The notes beneath the pieces were generated by a model. That model worked only from the letters and a program-made list of their open reading frames with translations, ran no database searches and was not told where the DNA came from. From Rhizorhabdus wittichii RW1 (GTDB lineage: Bacteria; Pseudomonadota; Alphaproteobacteria; Sphingomonadales; Sphingomonadaceae): a DNA stretch of 64,000 nt. The stretch covers positions 2,294,001 through 2,358,000 of the forward strand of contig CP000699.1 of the NCBI GenBank assembly GCA_000016765.1, written 5' to 3'. Shown piece after piece: positions 26,545 to 35,033 of the stretch. Both the position numbers and the translations under genes were made by a program. The first letter of the stretch is position 1, and each line of letters opens with the position of its first letter.

Positions 26545-28545
26545 CTACCCCGATCGCGGCAGGCCGAGCGCCTGTTCGGCGATGATGGTGCGGTGGATCT
26601 CGCTGGTGCCGCCATAGATGGTCTGGCCGATCGCCTGGCGGTGCTTCTCCTCGATCTCGACCAGCGCCGGGGCGGCGGGATCGAGCGAGGCGGGGGCGGC
26701 CAGCGCCATCAGGTCAGCGGTGTCGGCCATGTAGCTTTCGGTCGCGAACAGCTTCGCCATCGGCCCCGTCGCGCGGCTCGCCTGTCCGGTCGCCCCCGCC
26801 CAGGTGGCGCGGCGGCAGAGCAGGTCGGCCAGCTCGACATGCGCCGCGACGCGCGCGATCCGGGCGCGGACGGCGCGGTCGTCGATCGGCGCCGCCCCGC
26901 CCTCGCCCGGCGTCCGTGCCCAGCGCAGCGCGGCGTCGAGCAGGCTGTGCTGGAGGACATGATAGCCCTCCCCGCCATGCTCGATCGCCATCGCCGCCGC
27001 CATCACCGTCATGCCGCCGTCGACCGGCCCCAGCCGGTAGCGGTCGGGCAGGCGAACCTGGTCGTAGAAGCTGATGTTGGTGCGCTCGTCCTGGAGGGTG
27101 TGGACCGGCCGGATCGACACGCCGGGCAGCGCCAGCGGCACGAAGAAGATCGTCAGCCCGCGATGCTTGGGCTGCGACGGATCGGTGCGGGCGAGCAGCA
27201 GCACATAGTCGGCGATGTGCGCGCCGGTGGTGAACATCTTCTGCCCGTCGATGATCCAATCATCCCCGTCGCGCACCGCGCGGGTGCGCGCCGCATAGAT
27301 GTCCGATCCCGAATCGGGCTCGCTGAAGCCGAGGCAGGACAGCGCCGCCCCCTCGGCGAGGCCCGGCAGCACCTCCTTCTGCAATGCGGACGAGCCGAAC
27401 TGCATCACCATCCGCGCGCCCATGTTGGTGATGCCGATCGGCACCCGGGTCCAGCGATATTCCTCGAACACGCGGGCAAGCGCCGACACCTCATAGGGGC
27501 TGCGCTCCGCCCCGCCCCAGCGGCGCGGCCAGTCGGGATAGGCGAGTCCCGCCGCCGCCAGCTTGCGGTGAAAGGCGGGATCGTGGCCGTCGGTCGAATG
27601 ATGCGCCGTCGCGCGCAGTTCGTCGGTCAGCTCGGCGTCGAAGAAACGCCGCGCCTCGCTGGCGAAGCGCTCGGCCGCCGCGCCGAAACCGAAGTCGATC
27701 CCCGGATCGCGCGTCTCGGGGAGCGCGGTCGCCGCCCCCGCCCACAGGCGGTCGCCGACCGTGGCGAGCGCCGCCTCGGGATCGCCGTCGATCAGCGCCG
27801 CGCGGTTGATCGCGGTGAAATAGAGCTGGATGTCGGATTCGAGCGACAGGCCATAGCCGCCGAAGCTGCGCAGCGCCGTCCGCGCCGCGCGCCGCGCCGC
27901 CGTCGCCGCCCACCAGCGCGCCATCGCGATCGACGCGCCGGCATCGCCACGCCGGGCGGCGATCGCCCAGATCGCGCGCCACACCAGCAGCCGCCCCGCG
28001 TCGAGATCGGTCGCGGCGTTGGCGAGCGGATGCGCGACCGCCTGGAACGCACCGATCGGCTTGCCGAACTGGCGGCGCTGCGCGGCATAGGCTGCTGCCA
28101 TCGCCACCGCCTCCTGCGCCGCGCCGACCAGCCAGGCCGCCGACAGCAGGTCGCGTTCAGCCAGCGCCGCCGCGTGCCGGTCCCCCAACACCGGCGGCGC
28201 GATCGCATCGAGCAGCAGCGGGCCATTCTGCAACGAAGCGACGTCGCCGCCGATCTGCCCGAGCAGGCGCACGGCGGGAAGGGCATCGGCAAGCGGGATC
28301 GGCGCCAGCCGGCGTCCCGCCTGTTCGCAAAGGAGCACCGCCTCCAGCAGGTCGGCATCGGCCCCGCCCGCCGCCTCGGGCGCGCGCATCGCGACGAAGC
28401 CGGCCGCGACCGCCTTGGCCCAAAGCTCGGCCGAGAAGCCATCGCGGCCGGCCGCGCGCACCACGTCGGCGGGGCATTCGGCCGCGAAGAAGCGTTCGGC
28501 GGCGTCGCGCACCAGCCGCTGCTGGTCGGTGAGGTCGAGGTTCAT
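26545..28545 (-). CDS. Fused double acyl-CoA dehydrogenase
   Basis: This 666-residue protein is made of two acyl-CoA dehydrogenase units in one chain. Unit 1 (about 1-270) has the N-terminal helical domain and the C-terminal helical bundle (RRQFGKPIGAFQAVAHPLA, then GGYGLSLESDIQLYF), but the middle beta domain is reduced to about 40 residues. Unit 2 (about 285-666) is complete: the flavin/beta-domain motif GFSEPDSGSD (407-416), DGQKMFTTGA and the C-terminal TIYGGTSEIHR. In the last motif the position of the MCAD catalytic Glu is Gly, so the base must lie elsewhere, as in several FadE/ChsE-type enzymes. In Mycobacterium steroid degradation, comparable pairs (ChsE1-ChsE2) are separate subunits. 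The gene is divergent from the crotonase pair, with 131 bp between starts. Confidence 0.88.
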   Translation of the reverse strand: MNLDLTDQQRLVRDAAERFFAAECPADVVRAAGRDGFSAELWAKAVAAGFVAMRAPEAAGGADADLLEAVLLCEQAGRRLAPIPLADALPAVRLLGQIGGDVASLQNGPLLLDAIAPPVLGDRHAAALAERDLLSAAWLVGAAQEAVAMAAAYAAQRRQFGKPIGAFQAVAHPLANAATDLDAGRLLVWRAIWAIAARRGDAGASIAMARWWAATAARRAARTALRSFGGYGLSLESDIQLYFTAINRAALIDGDPEAALATVGDRLWAGAATALPETRDPGIDFGFGAAAERFASEARRFFDAELTDELRATAHHSTDGHDPAFHRKLAAAGLAYPDWPRRWGGAERSPYEVSALARVFEEYRWTRVPIGITNMGARMVMQFGSSALQKEVLPGLAEGAALSCLGFSEPDSGSDIYAARTRAVRDGDDWIIDGQKMFTTGAHIADYVLLLARTDPSQPKHRGLTIFFVPLALPGVSIRPVHTLQDERTNISFYDQVRLPDRYRLGPVDGGMTVMAAAMAIEHGGEGYHVLQHSLLDAALRWARTPGEGGAAPIDDRAVRARIARVAAHVELADLLCRRATWAGATGQASRATGPMAKLFATESYMADTADLMALAAPASLDPAAPALVEIEEKHRQAIGQTIYGGTSEIHRTIIAEQALGLPRSG

Positions 28546-28676
28546 GCGCCGGGCTTCGCGGCGGCGGCGGCGGGCTGTCAAACCGCGCCGCGCCGCTTCC
28601 GGCCCGTCGGAAGCCGCCGCTTCTCCCATGCGGCCCCGCTCCGGGCGGCGCATCGATGCCGGCCGGAGGACATATA

Positions 28677-29492
28677 GTGGCAGATTTCATCGGCTATGCG
28701 GCCGCCGACCGGATCGCGACGATCACGCTCGACCGGCCCGACCGGCGCAACGCGCAGAACCAGCAATTGCTGGAGGAGCTCAACGACGCCTGGGAGCGGG
28801 CGGCGGCGGACGACGCGGTGCGCGTGATCCTGCTGCGCGCCGAGGGACCCCATTTCTCGGCCGGGCACGACATCAGCCCGGAAGAGGTCGCCAGGGGCCC
28901 CTTCCGGCAGATCGCCGCCTCGATCCCGACGCGCGGCCTGCTCGGCATCCATCAATGGGAGGCGCGCCACTATCTCGGCTTCTCACGGCGCTGGCGCGAC
29001 ATCCCCAAGCCGTCGATCGCGGCGGTCCAGGGCGCCTGCATCGCCGGCGGGCTGCTGCTCGCCTGGCCGTGCGACCTGATCGTCGCCGCCGACGATGCCC
29101 GCTTCTCCGATCCGGTGGTGCTGATGGGGATCGGCGGGGTCGAATATCATGGCCACACCTGGGAACTGGGCGCGCGCAAGGCGAAGGAGATGCTGTTCAC
29201 CGCCCGGCCGATCGACGCGCAGGAGGCCGAACGGCGCGGCATGGTCAACCGGGTGGTGCCGCGCACCGAGCTCGACACCGCCGCCCGCGCGCTCGCCGCC
29301 GAGATCGCCCAGATGCACCCCCACGCGCTCGCCATGGCCAAGCGCGCCGTCAACCAGACGCTCGACATCCAGGGCCAGGCCGCCGCGCTGCAGAGCTGCT
29401 TCGACATCCACCAGCTCGGCCATGCCTCGGCCTATGCGCAGGGCGGCCAATTCGTCCTGACCGACCTGCCCGGCATGAAGGGCAAGGACTGA
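28677..29492 (+). CDS. Enoyl-CoA hydratase/isomerase (crotonase family)
   Basis: The 271-residue crotonase has the first oxyanion-hole segment HFSAGHDIS and the second CIAGGLLLAWPCDL, followed by the C-terminal trimerisation helices. Translation starts at GTG 28677, which has GGAGG at correct spacing; the upstream ATG at 28656 lies before that ribosome-binding site. The usual catalytic Glu positions are not both obvious, so it could be a hydratase, isomerase or hydrolase. Its stop overlaps the start of a second crotonase (TGATG), so the two are translationally coupled. It is divergent from the fused acyl-CoA dehydrogenase, with which it presumably acts in a beta-oxidation-like sequence. Confidence 0.92.
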   Translation: MADFIGYAAADRIATITLDRPDRRNAQNQQLLEELNDAWERAAADDAVRVILLRAEGPHFSAGHDISPEEVARGPFRQIAASIPTRGLLGIHQWEARHYLGFSRRWRDIPKPSIAAVQGACIAGGLLLAWPCDLIVAADDARFSDPVVLMGIGGVEYHGHTWELGARKAKEMLFTARPIDAQEAERRGMVNRVVPRTELDTAARALAAEIAQMHPHALAMAKRAVNQTLDIQGQAAALQSCFDIHQLGHASAYAQGGQFVLTDLPGMKGKD

Positions 29493-30271
29493 TGCTGCGC
29501 ATCGCCGACGCGGACGGCGTGCGGACGCTGACGCTCGACCGGCCCGAGCGGCTCAACGCGCTGACCCCGGCGCTGCTCGCCGACCTGATCGCCGCGCTCG
29601 ACGATGCCGCGCTCGACCCGGCCGTCCGCTGCCTGCTGCTGGCCGGCGCGGGGCGCGGCTTCTGCGCGGGCCATGACCTGGGCGGCGACGGCAAGCCCGG
29701 CGCCGACCTCCGCCCCGACACGGTCGCGGCGATCATGCTGCGCGATTCACGCGCGCTTACCCTGCTCCGCCACATGGGCAAGCCGACCATCGCGGCGGTG
29801 CGCGGGCCGGCGGCCGGCAGCGGGCTGCTGCTCGCCGCCGCCTGCGACCTGCGCGTCGCCGCCGACGGCGCCGTCTTCAAGCTCGCCTTCGCCAGCGCCG
29901 GACGCTGCGGCGATCCGGGCGGCGCCTATCTGCTCACCCGGCTGCTCGGCGCGGCGCGGGCGCGCGAGCTGTTCCTGCTCGACGAGCGGATCGACGCCGC
30001 GCGGGCGCTGGCGATCGGCCTCGTCACCCGGGTCGTCGCCGACGATGCGCTCGACGCCGAGGCGGCGGCGCTCGCCCAGCGGCTCGCGCAAGGGCCGACC
30101 GGCGCCTATGCCGCGATCAAGCGCAATCTCGCCGCCGCCGAGACGCTGGCCTTCGAGGAGAGCATCGCCGCCGAGGCGCCCGGCAACGCCCGCGCCAGCC
30201 TGTCGCACGACGGCCGCGAGGCCGGGCTCGCCTTCGCCGAGCGGCGCCCGCCGGTCTTCCGGGGCTGGTGA
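29492..30271 (+). CDS. Enoyl-CoA hydratase/isomerase (crotonase family), second copy
   Basis: This 259-residue crotonase has oxyanion-hole segments GFCAGHDLGG and GPAAGSGLLLAAACDLRV. It overlaps the preceding crotonase by one base (TGATG) and is clearly a divergent paralogue of it, not a recent duplicate. Two crotonases in tandem suggest two different steps, for example hydration of an enoyl-CoA and a later isomerisation, retro-aldol or ring-opening step. The next gene, 100 bp on, is an amidohydrolase-fold protein. Confidence 0.92.
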   Translation: MLRIADADGVRTLTLDRPERLNALTPALLADLIAALDDAALDPAVRCLLLAGAGRGFCAGHDLGGDGKPGADLRPDTVAAIMLRDSRALTLLRHMGKPTIAAVRGPAAGSGLLLAAACDLRVAADGAVFKLAFASAGRCGDPGGAYLLTRLLGAARARELFLLDERIDAARALAIGLVTRVVADDALDAEAAALAQRLAQGPTGAYAAIKRNLAAAETLAFEESIAAEAPGNARASLSHDGREAGLAFAERRPPVFRGW

Positions 30272-30371
30272 TCGGCGCCTTTCCGCGCCTTCGGAAAAGC
30301 CGCCGCACGGCTTGCCGCAAGCGCCCGCCGGCCGCCAGCATGGCCGCGATTTCCCCAGACGAGCGTGGACG

Positions 30372-31559
30372 ATGACCGAGACCCTGCCCTTCCCCGTCTA
30401 TGACGCCGACAATCATTTCTACGAGCCCGAGGACGCGATCCTGCGCCACCTGCCGGCCAGATGGCGCGACCAGATCCAGTTCGTCACCGTCGACGGCCGC
30501 AAGAAGCTCGCGATCGGCGGCAGGATATCCCAATATATCCCCAACCCGACCTTCGAGCGGGTGGCGGCGCCGGGCGCGCATCTCGACTTCTACCGCGCGC
30601 GCAACCCCGAGGGCCGCTCGCTGCGCGAGATCCAAGGCAAGGCGATCACCCCGCCCGACGAGTTCCGCCGCGGCGAGAAAAGGCTGGCGGTGATGGACCG
30701 CCACGGCATTCATGCCGCGCTGTTCTTCCCGACGCTGTTCTCGGCGATCGAGAACCGCATGTCCTACGACCATGGCCTGCTCCACGACGCGCTCCACGCG
30801 CTCAACCTGTGGACCAGCGAGGAATGGGGCTTCGCGCGGCACGGCCGCATGTTCGGCGTGCCTATCATCTCGCTCGCCGACATGGACCGGGCGCTGGCCG
30901 AACTCGACTGGCTGCTGGCGCAGGGCGCGCGCTGCGTCTGCATCCGCCCGGCGCCGGTGCCCGGCTATCGCGGGTCGCGGTCGATGGGCCTGCCCGAGTT
31001 CGATCCCTTCTGGGCGCGGATCGCGGAAGCGCGGATCTTCGTCGCGATCCACGCCGCCGACACCAATTACGACGCGCTGATCACGATGTGGACCGGCGGC
31101 GCCGAATGGCTGCCGTTCGAGCCCAATCCGCTGGTCAACTGCCTGCGCATCATCGACCGGGCGATCGCCGACACGGTCGCGGCGCTGATCTGCGGCGGCG
31201 TGTTCGACCGGCATCCCGACGTGCGGATCGCCTGCATCGAGAACGGCGCCGCCTGGGTCCGCCCGCTGATCGAGACGCTGCGCTACGTCCATGGCCAGAT
31301 GCCGCAGACCTTCGGCCGCGATCCGGTCGAGGCGTTCCACCGCCATGTCTTCGTCGCCCCCTTCGTCGAGGACGACGTCGGCGAGCTGGCGCGGCACATG
31401 GAGACGTCGCGCATCCTGTTCGGCAGCGACTGGCCGCACCCCGAGGGCACCGCAGAGCCGCTCGACTATGTCGAGGAACTGGCCGGCTTCGACATGGCGC
31501 AGAAACGGCAGATCATGAGCAGCAACCTGCAAGGCCTGCTCGAAGGGCGGCGGGACTGA
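30372..31559 (+). CDS. Amidohydrolase (ACMSD-like TIM-barrel, amidohydrolase_2 family)
   Basis: This 395-residue metal-dependent TIM-barrel hydrolase or decarboxylase of the amidohydrolase_2 group starts with VYDADNHFYEPEDA, the variant DxDxH metal motif common in this branch. It continues with the barrel strand motif IHAADTNYDA and the distal metal-site motif ILFGSDWPHPEGT. Family members include aminocarboxymuconate-semialdehyde and other non-oxidative decarboxylases as well as true hydrolases. It stands between the crotonases and an acyl-CoA ligase (4 bp before the ligase start), so it may act on the free acid before activation. It lacks a signal peptide. Confidence 0.9.
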   Translation: MTETLPFPVYDADNHFYEPEDAILRHLPARWRDQIQFVTVDGRKKLAIGGRISQYIPNPTFERVAAPGAHLDFYRARNPEGRSLREIQGKAITPPDEFRRGEKRLAVMDRHGIHAALFFPTLFSAIENRMSYDHGLLHDALHALNLWTSEEWGFARHGRMFGVPIISLADMDRALAELDWLLAQGARCVCIRPAPVPGYRGSRSMGLPEFDPFWARIAEARIFVAIHAADTNYDALITMWTGGAEWLPFEPNPLVNCLRIIDRAIADTVAALICGGVFDRHPDVRIACIENGAAWVRPLIETLRYVHGQMPQTFGRDPVEAFHRHVFVAPFVEDDVGELARHMETSRILFGSDWPHPEGTAEPLDYVEELAGFDMAQKRQIMSSNLQGLLEGRRD

Positions 31560-31563
31560 GGCG

Positions 31564-33024
31564 ATGGACGTCGCCGACCGCATCCGGCGCTCCTTCCGCG
31601 CGCTTGGCGATCGCCCGGCGATCGAGTTTCGCGGGCGCTGGGTGAACTGGCAGGAGGTCGGCCGCTTCGCCGACCGGCTCGACACGCTGCTGGCGGAAGC
31701 CGGCGTCGCGCCCGATGCGCGGATCGGGCTGGTCGCGCGCAACCGCGCCTCGCATGCGGCGGCGATGCTGGCACTGCTGGCCGCGCGGCGCTCGATCAGC
31801 CTGGTCCACCCCTTCCTGCCCGCCGCCGCGCTGGCGGCCGAGGTCGAGCGGCTCGGCGCCGCCGCGCTGATCGCCGATGCCGAAGACTGGCCGCCGATCG
31901 CGGAGAGCTGCGCCCGCATCGGCTGCGCGGGTATCGCGCTTGGCGAGGAGCCGTTCCTGCCGAGGCCGGTCGACGGGCTGGAGCACGCGACGATCGTCCA
32001 GGCCGCCCATGACGGCGTGATCGAGATATTGTCGAGCGGCACCACCGGCCCGCCCAAGCGGCTGCCGCTGCCGCTCCACGTCCTCCAGCGCGCAGTCGAC
32101 AGCGCGCCCGAGGGCGAGAGCGCCGATGGTCCGCCGCCCCAGATCAATGTCTGGCCGTTGAGCGGGGTCGGCGGGCTGAGCCTGCTCGCGGCGAGCGGCG
32201 CGCAGGGCGCCCCGCTCGTCCTGATCGAGAAATTCACGGCCGAGGCGCTGGCCGACGCGGTGCGCCGCCACCGGCCGCCGATGCTGGGCCTGCCCCCGGC
32301 GGCGATCCGCATGATGCTCGACGCCGACATCCCGCGCGCGCATCTGGCGAGCGTCACCGCGATCTACGGCGGATCGGCGCCGCTCGATCCCGACATCCAG
32401 GAGCGGTTCGAGCGCCAGTACGGCATCCCGATCCACTGGGGGCTGGGCGCGACCGAATTCTGCGGCACGATCGTCCGCTGGACCCCGGCCATGCGCCGCG
32501 CGGTCGGCGATGCGAAGCGCGGCAGCGTCGGCCTGCCGATGCCCGGCGTGGAGCTGCGCGTGATCGACCCCGACGACGGATCGTCGATCGAGGACGGGCG
32601 CGAGGGATTGATGCAGGTCCGCTGCCCGGCGATCCGTCCCGACTGGGTGGCGACCACCGACCTGATCCGCATCGACGCCGACGGCTATGTCTATCATCTC
32701 GGCCGGCACGACGGCGCGATCATGCGCGGCGGCTTCAAGATCATGCCCGAGCGCGTCGCCGACGCGCTGCGCGAGCATCGCGCGGTCCGGGACGCGGCGG
32801 TGGTCGGGCTGCCCGACGAACGGCTGGGGGCGGTCCCCGCCGCGATGATCGAGCTGCACGACGGCGCGCAAGCCGACGAGGCGGCGCTGCTCGCGCATCT
32901 GCGCGAGCGGCTGCCCTCGACCCATATGCCGGTGCGGATCGCCGTCGCCGACGAGCTGCCGCGCACCCCCTCGCTGAAGGTCAGCCTCGCCGCCGTCCGC
33001 GCGGCGATGACCGAGACCGCCTAA
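31564..33024 (+). CDS. AMP-forming acyl-CoA synthetase/ligase
   Basis: The 486-residue ANL-superfamily ligase has the P-loop ILSSGTTGPPKR (around residue 156), YGGSAPL, WGLGATEF, TTDLIRIDADGYVYHLGRHD and the invariant C-terminal lysine segment LPRTPSLKV. It would activate a carboxylic acid to its CoA thioester via an acyl-adenylate. It starts 4 bp after the amidohydrolase stop, so the two are one transcript with the crotonases upstream. The substrate-binding loop is not diagnostic. A REP-type inverted repeat follows directly. Confidence 0.93.
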   Translation: MDVADRIRRSFRALGDRPAIEFRGRWVNWQEVGRFADRLDTLLAEAGVAPDARIGLVARNRASHAAAMLALLAARRSISLVHPFLPAAALAAEVERLGAAALIADAEDWPPIAESCARIGCAGIALGEEPFLPRPVDGLEHATIVQAAHDGVIEILSSGTTGPPKRLPLPLHVLQRAVDSAPEGESADGPPPQINVWPLSGVGGLSLLAASGAQGAPLVLIEKFTAEALADAVRRHRPPMLGLPPAAIRMMLDADIPRAHLASVTAIYGGSAPLDPDIQERFERQYGIPIHWGLGATEFCGTIVRWTPAMRRAVGDAKRGSVGLPMPGVELRVIDPDDGSSIEDGREGLMQVRCPAIRPDWVATTDLIRIDADGYVYHLGRHDGAIMRGGFKIMPERVADALREHRAVRDAAVVGLPDERLGAVPAAMIELHDGAQADEAALLAHLRERLPSTHMPVRIAVADELPRTPSLKVSLAAVRAAMTETA

Positions 33025-33029
33025 CAACC

Positions 33030-33164
33030 CCGTCATGCTGAACTTGTTTCAGCATCCACCGGGAAGCAGGCTCCGAACCGGCTGGCTCCTGCGACGGCCA
33101 TGCGTACCGCCGCCTGCTCCGCTCGACCGACCTGGTGGATGCTGAAACGAGTTCAGCATGACGG
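33030..33164. repeat. 135-bp REP-type element with 31-bp imperfect terminal inverted repeats
   Basis: The left arm 33030-33060 and right arm 33134-33164 are complementary at 30 of 31 positions. Each arm itself contains the hairpin-forming core GCTGAAC..GTTTCAGC. The element fills the gap between the convergent ligase and CoA-transferase-like genes and has no coding frame. The outline (GTCAT, short hairpin, ATCCA) is shared with the repeats at 44287, 53743 and 60661. It is probably a REPIN-like non-autonomous repeat that may also stop both transcripts. Confidence 0.85.
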
Positions 33165-33179
33165 TTACCGACTAGGACC

Positions 33180-33974
33180 TCACCCCCATTCGGGCCGGCC
33201 CGGCGGGTTCCCCTTGATGATCGTCGCGCGAACATCGTGCGGATCGAGCCGGGCGATCACCGCCAGTTCCTCGTCGGTCGGGGCCGGCGTCTCGGGCGTC
33301 TCGCCGCCGTCGCGGTGGATCGGGAAGCCCGTATTGTCCTGCACCTCCTCGAAGCTCACGCCGGGGTGGAGCGAGACCAGCCGGATCGCATGATCGGGCC
33401 CGCCGAAGTCCATCACGCACAAATTGGTGAGGATCAGCCGCAGCTCGAGCCTGAACGGCTTGCGCCCGCCGGGCCAGCGCGCCGGGTTGTAGCCCGCCAT
33501 GCAGACATAATCGACCTCCCCCTCGACGAAGGCGCGCTTGTTGTGCGCGGGGAAGAAGAAGCTGTTCGGATGGTGGATCGAATTGCCGGGAAAGCCGCGC
33601 GCGCCGAGCAGCGCCGCCTTCGGCTGGGCATGGTCGCCGATCACGCTGATGTTGGTCTGGCCGTAGCGGTCGATCTGCACCGGGGCGACCATCGCGTGGC
33701 GGCGGCCGTTCCACAGATTGTCGAAGGTGCGCAGATAGGGCGCCCAGCCTTCGATCACCGGCTCGAAGCCGCCGCGCGGGCCGAGCGGCACCGGATCGCG
33801 CGCGAACCAGTTCTCGCCGTCGGTGATCATCAGGCGCGGGTTGTAGAGCGTCTTGGCGAGACCGGCCGCGAGGCGCGGCACCGGGGTGATGCCGGTGGCC
33901 AGCCATTCGGGATCGTCGGCCCAGGCCTTGGCGGCGCGGGCGATGATCAGCTCGGTGAGCGTATGCCGCGCCAT
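33180..33974 (-). CDS. CoA-transferase-fold protein, beta subunit (IpdB-like)
   Basis: The 264-residue protein of the CoA-transferase family I fold resembles the beta subunit of IpdAB, the heterodimer that in mycobacteria opens the last steroid ring as a CoA hydrolase. Recognisable parts are DGENWFARDPVPLG, PVQIDRYGQTN, RGFPGNSIHHPNSFFFPAHNKRAF and GGPDHAIRLVSLHPG. The alpha subunit gene is 2 bp upstream, as expected for an obligate heterodimer. The start at 33974 is chosen because the longer frame lies inside the alpha gene. Only the family assignment is firm; the substrate may not be a steroid because the other ring-C/D genes are absent nearby. Confidence 0.85.
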   Translation of the reverse strand: MARHTLTELIIARAAKAWADDPEWLATGITPVPRLAAGLAKTLYNPRLMITDGENWFARDPVPLGPRGGFEPVIEGWAPYLRTFDNLWNGRRHAMVAPVQIDRYGQTNISVIGDHAQPKAALLGARGFPGNSIHHPNSFFFPAHNKRAFVEGEVDYVCMAGYNPARWPGGRKPFRLELRLILTNLCVMDFGGPDHAIRLVSLHPGVSFEEVQDNTGFPIHRDGGETPETPAPTDEELAVIARLDPHDVRATIIKGNPPGRPEWG

Positions 33975-33976
33975 GG

Positions 33977-34861
33977 TCAGTACACCGGCCTGGGCGCGGC
34001 GAGGATCGCGTCGGCGCCGCCGACCGATGCGACATAGGCGGCCTGGTCGACGTCGACATGGGCGGCGCGATAGGCGTTCCACGCGTCGTCGCTCTCGGCC
34101 GACGCGACATAATGGCGAAGATGCTTCATATCGATCTCGTAATCGGGGGCCGCGCTGGTCGGGTGCGCGCCGAACGGCGCCTCCGCGACGCCGGTGACGA
34201 CCGCGCGCTCGAAGGGGTGGAAACGGGCGTTGCCGGGCAGGCCCAGTTCGGCGGTCGGGACGATCCGCTCGGCGCTCAGGAACACCCGATCGGCGGCGCG
34301 CGCCATCAGCTCGTCGAAGAAGGGGTCGGGCGACAGGATCAGCGCATTGCCGCGCTCGTCCGACCGGTGGACGTGGAGCAGCGCGGCGTCGAGCCGGAGC
34401 GCCGGCATCGCGATCAGCTCCTCCCCGTCCTCAAAGGGGCTGCGGATCGTGCGGAGGTCCGGATGCTCGGCGACCGAGGTCCCCATGCCGCAGCGGGTCG
34501 GCAGGAAGGGAAGGTGCATCGCGGCGGCGCGCAGGCCCCAGTGGAGCATGCCCTCGTCCATCTCCCACACCTTCAGGCCCGCCTGGCGCGCCTTCTTGAA
34601 ATGCGGCTCGATCGGGATGTGGTCGAGCGAGACGAAGGCGAAGGCCAGCTTCGCGATCTTGCCGGCGGCGGCGAGCACCCCGACGTCGGGCCCGCCATAG
34701 GACACCACGGTCAGGTCCTTCAGCTTCGACCGGGCCAGCGCCCGGACCAGCGCCATCGGCTTGCGCCGGGTCGCCCAGCCGCCGATGCCGATGGTCATCC
34801 CGTCGGACAGGCTGGCGATGATGTCATCGATCGACATTCGCTTGTCGAACGTAGTCGTCAT
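33977..34861 (-). CDS. CoA-transferase-fold protein, alpha subunit (IpdA-like)
   Basis: The 294-residue alpha subunit begins with MSIDDIIASLSDGMTIGIGGWATRR (the glycine-rich oxyanion/CoA loop of family I) and has VVSYGGPDVGVLAAAGK, VSLDHIPIEPHFKKAR and LDAALLHVHRSDERGN. These features match IpdA-type proteins rather than glutaconate CoA-transferase. It is the first gene of a two-gene minus-strand operon. Upstream lies a -35 TTGACA (minus strand, 34910-34905) directly followed by the shared 17-bp operator at 34888-34904, so it is probably under the same control as the rest of the supercluster. Confidence 0.86.
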   Translation of the reverse strand: MTTTFDKRMSIDDIIASLSDGMTIGIGGWATRRKPMALVRALARSKLKDLTVVSYGGPDVGVLAAAGKIAKLAFAFVSLDHIPIEPHFKKARQAGLKVWEMDEGMLHWGLRAAAMHLPFLPTRCGMGTSVAEHPDLRTIRSPFEDGEELIAMPALRLDAALLHVHRSDERGNALILSPDPFFDELMARAADRVFLSAERIVPTAELGLPGNARFHPFERAVVTGVAEAPFGAHPTSAAPDYEIDMKHLRHYVASAESDDAWNAYRAAHVDVDQAAYVASVGGADAILAAPRPVY

Positions 34862-34887
34862 GTCTCTCTCCTCTGCCCGACGCTTTG

Positions 34888-34910
34888 CTAAGCGATCGCT
34901 TGGTTGTCAA
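34888..34910 (-). promoter_or_regulatory. Shared operator (site 1) and -35 element of the ipdAB-like operon
   Basis: On the minus strand the -35 hexamer TTGACA is followed directly by ACCAAGCGATCGCTTAG, which contains the perfect 12-bp palindrome AAGCGATCGCTT. It matches the 17-bp consensus of the other sites at 14 of 17 positions by eye. The -10 is poor (about CAAAGC). A repressor bound here would occlude RNA polymerase. Confidence 0.7.
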
Positions 34911-34928
34911 CATCGCCAGCCGACATTC

Positions 34929-34941
34929 GGGATAATATCCC
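34929..34941. promoter_or_regulatory. GATAATATC palindrome upstream of a LuxR-type gene
   Basis: GGGATAATATCCC has 6-bp arms around one central base and lies 92 bp before the start of the LuxR-type regulator gene. The same GATAATATC core recurs at 56611-56633. It is a candidate autoregulatory site of that regulator. Confidence 0.45.
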
Positions 34942-35033
34942 AAGTATCGCCGCCATGGACCGCGATCGGTTGCCACCCGGACATTCGCTTGATAGCCTGA
35001 CCGAATCAGCCGAGCCGCCGGGAGGGGAGAGCC

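Noticed and set aside
26500-28677. A 725-codon plus-strand frame opposite the fused acyl-CoA dehydrogenase
   Set aside because: Arg/Gly/Asp-rich shadow without motifs; the opposite strand carries clear acyl-CoA dehydrogenase signatures.
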